Source: Cristatella mucedo
Lineage: Eukaryota > Bryozoa > Phylactolaemata > Cristatellidae
Length of the DNA: 30,000 nt
Assembly (NCBI GenBank): GCA_009760855.2
Contig: WPIO01000284.1
Location: forward strand, 87,501-117,500
Direction: 5' to 3'
A program made the position numbers and the translations under genes. How positions within the stretch are numbered: the stretch's first letter is position 1; each line of letters begins with the position of its first letter. Below, piece by piece: positions 23,901-26,997 of the stretch. Below the pieces are notes generated by a model. The model did no database searches. It saw only the letters and a program-made list of their open reading frames with translations, and was not told where the DNA came from.

Positions 23901-26900
23901 TTGGTGCAATGGATCGCTGCGACACAAGGACACGGTGGCTTTTGCCGGGACGTCGATAGGTCGGGGTGGCGACGGGGCGGGGCGAGGCGGGGCGGGGCGC
24001 CAGACTCTCCTTGCCCACTCGAGGACTAGCTTCGGTCCGCAAGCGTCGCTCCCGCAAGTCGTCCTCACCTATGCATGGCGGCGGCGTGCCGGACCAGCGC
24101 CGACCCACTCGAAGGCACGTGATCGTCATGCTCTGATCGGTCGCCTTGTCGGCCTTGACGTATCCCTCCAGACATCGGAAGTAAACGGTCGTATCGTGCA
24201 GGTCGTCCGTTGTATTGGGCGCCGAGTTGTCGACAACCGGAAGACCGCCGCACCGTATCTCTGTGGTGTCAAAGATAGGAATGATATCAGGACTGAGAAG
24301 TTAATTATTACTTTTGATAGAATTCCAGCCTCAAGCACGGATAGATCACGTGATGATCAGGTCACGTGACGGACAGGTCACGCTGGAGCTTTTTCTGCTA
24401 CCGAGGGGGCATCGAGAACGTGCTCAGGTGCGTTCCAAACAGGCTCGCCCTCGTGCACGCCTGCATTTTCCGCCTGCGCCCGGCGCTTCGAGGAGGAGCG
24501 GCGAGCTGATTAGAGATGCAGCGAAATGCGTGCTCAAGTTCGTGAATTGACAATTCTCGCTTTTAAAAGGGCTGCTGCAGGAAACCGTGTGCCACCATCC
24601 GGGCTCTTTGCCCTGCCCACTATGCACAAACGGTTCACAAATGAACGAATAGATGTTGGACGTAGCATGTAGTAAAGACTGGAAACTCGGAACGAAAAAA
24701 AGAGGTAAACAAAGAGAACTTAATCCGAGTCACAAACTCGAACAAGTGTGCGTGACTTAAACTCTTTTCAGCCACTGGCTTGCTCTCTTGGGCCTGTGAT
24801 GGGCCGTACATGGCCTGGTTCACCTGTGCACAGTCACGTCTGTAGCTTCGCTTCGAGGTGTTGCGACAATAGTAATAATAATGATAATGTTAAATTTACC
24901 TTTGAGAACTTATTTCTTCCCCGGCAGTTTATGTTCTCACTTAATAAGCTACCTATCTTTTACCTCTGCTCTACTTGAAATCTACCCCTAATCTGCTCAT
25001 AATTCATTTATAATCTAGGTATTATCTGCTTACAATCTACTTTTAATTCATTTATAATCTACAAAATAATATACTTATAATATAGCTAAATTCATTTAAA
25101 ACCTAATTATAATTCATATATACTTACCTATGATATGCTCATAAATTATGTGTAATATAAAGATAATGCATATTTAATTTAAACATTTTTACAATGTAAT
25201 CCTATATCACTTATAAACTACCCATAATCTACTTATAATCAACTCATAACTCATTTTAATTTACTCATATACCTATATTATACTCATAATCTACTCATTG
25301 TTCGTTAATAATCTAGCCATAGTTTCCTGTAATACACGAATAATCTATTTATAACTCAGTAATAATCTACTCATAACCAATATATAATCTATTTAAAATC
25401 ATAATTCATTCATAATCTGCTCTTAATTAACATAAAATCTAAATATTATCAGCTTATAATCTACTTATAATTCATATCTCTACACCTAATCTACTTACAA
25501 TAAACCTGAATTCATTAAAAATCTAATCATAATTTAAATACTTCATATCTATAATATACTTATAATTCATTTATAGTCTACAGGTAATGCATACATAATC
25601 TAAAAATAAGTGATCTGTAATTTGCTTGTACATTGATATACTCAACTTATAATCAATACATAAATCATCCATAATTAACTTATAATTAGTGTTTAATCCA
25701 CTCATATTTCTAAAAAATCAATTCGTAAGTCATATAATATACTCATTATCTACCTCTAATATACTCATAATTCATTTATAACTTATTCCTAACCTACTTA
25801 TAATCTAGCCATATAATAATTATAATCTACTTATAATTTATTTTCAAATCTTCTTATAATCCACATATAATCTACAAATTATCAACTTATAGTCTACTCA
25901 TAATTTATATATAATATAATTTACTCAGAATCTACCTATTATCTACACATAATAAAATTATTAATCTATTAATAATTCATATATAATCTACCTATAGTTC
26001 TTACATGGTCAATTTACAATAAGCAAATAATCTACTCATCATCTGCTCATAATCAGCTCATAATGCATCATTTACTGTTATAATCTACTTACAATTTACT
26101 CATAATGTATATGTAATTTACTCCTAATCTACCTATAATCTGCTCATAATCTCTATTAGACTAATAAAGGTGGGGCGCTTGGGGGTGTCCTGTGAGTAGC
26201 AGTTCCGTTAGGGTGTCCTGCCAGTAGCAGTCGAGCAACCGATCGCGAGCGATCAAGCGATTTCGCATGTGCTTAGGCGCGTTTCGGGAAAGCCGTAGGG
26301 CAGGCAGCCGAAGGGCAGAGGGGCTCTCCGCCGAAACGCTCTCGAACCTGCAGGAGCATGTAGGAGGCGTGACTAACGGAATGGCTTCCGGCGCCGCCAT
26401 CGGTCGCCCAATCGGCTCTCGCCGGGTGCGCCCGTCGCGGCCAGCGATCGCTTTGATCGATCGCGCGATCAGCGATCGATCAATCGATCAAATAAGATCG
26501 CCAGGGATCGATCGCGGCGAGCTTACCACGCCGCCGAGCTCCCCCCCAGCTCGGTGAGCAGAAGCAGGAGCGAGATCGCCCGCCCTCGAGCTCGCGCTCC
26601 TACTCACCGACGCAAGCCGGCGGAAGCGCAGACCAACTTCCGTTCGCAAGGCAAACGGAAGTCATGCTGACGGCCGACGAGCCACCGCCGCTAGCGATCG
26701 TGTGAGTGTCGTCACACTTGTAGTCTATCGCAGTGCCGTACGAAGTCTCGTTAGAGATGGCCACGGCGAACGGCACACTCGGGACGGATGGACAGTGGAC
26801 AACTGCAACAAGCGGACGCGGGCAGCAAAGGGTTCATACAACAGCAACGCAACTCTTCTGCCAGGCCTGCCGGCCGTGAGCGTCGCAAGGGCTGAAAACC

Positions 26901-26943
26901 ATAAGTCACACTTCTCCGACCTTGCTCTGACTCTCTCTCTTTC

Positions 26944-26997
<54 letters not shown>

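Larger units (their letters stand above)
21330..24950. repeat. tandem duplication unit, copy 3 (exons C3, A3, B3)
   Basis: The same order of flank, C, A, B and flank, but the C/A intron has unrelated sequence (22510-23440) where copies 1 and 2 carry the LINE. Confidence 0.85.
24261..26607. other. intron G-B3: duplicated flank, then an 11-bp array
   Basis: Flank homologous to copy 1 up to about 24950, then the AT-rich array, then a GC-rich segment with a GATC cluster. 26185-26235 holds two short tandem pieces resembling the LINE K-G-H-P region (GGGTGTCCTG... AGTAGCAGT). Confidence 0.65.
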
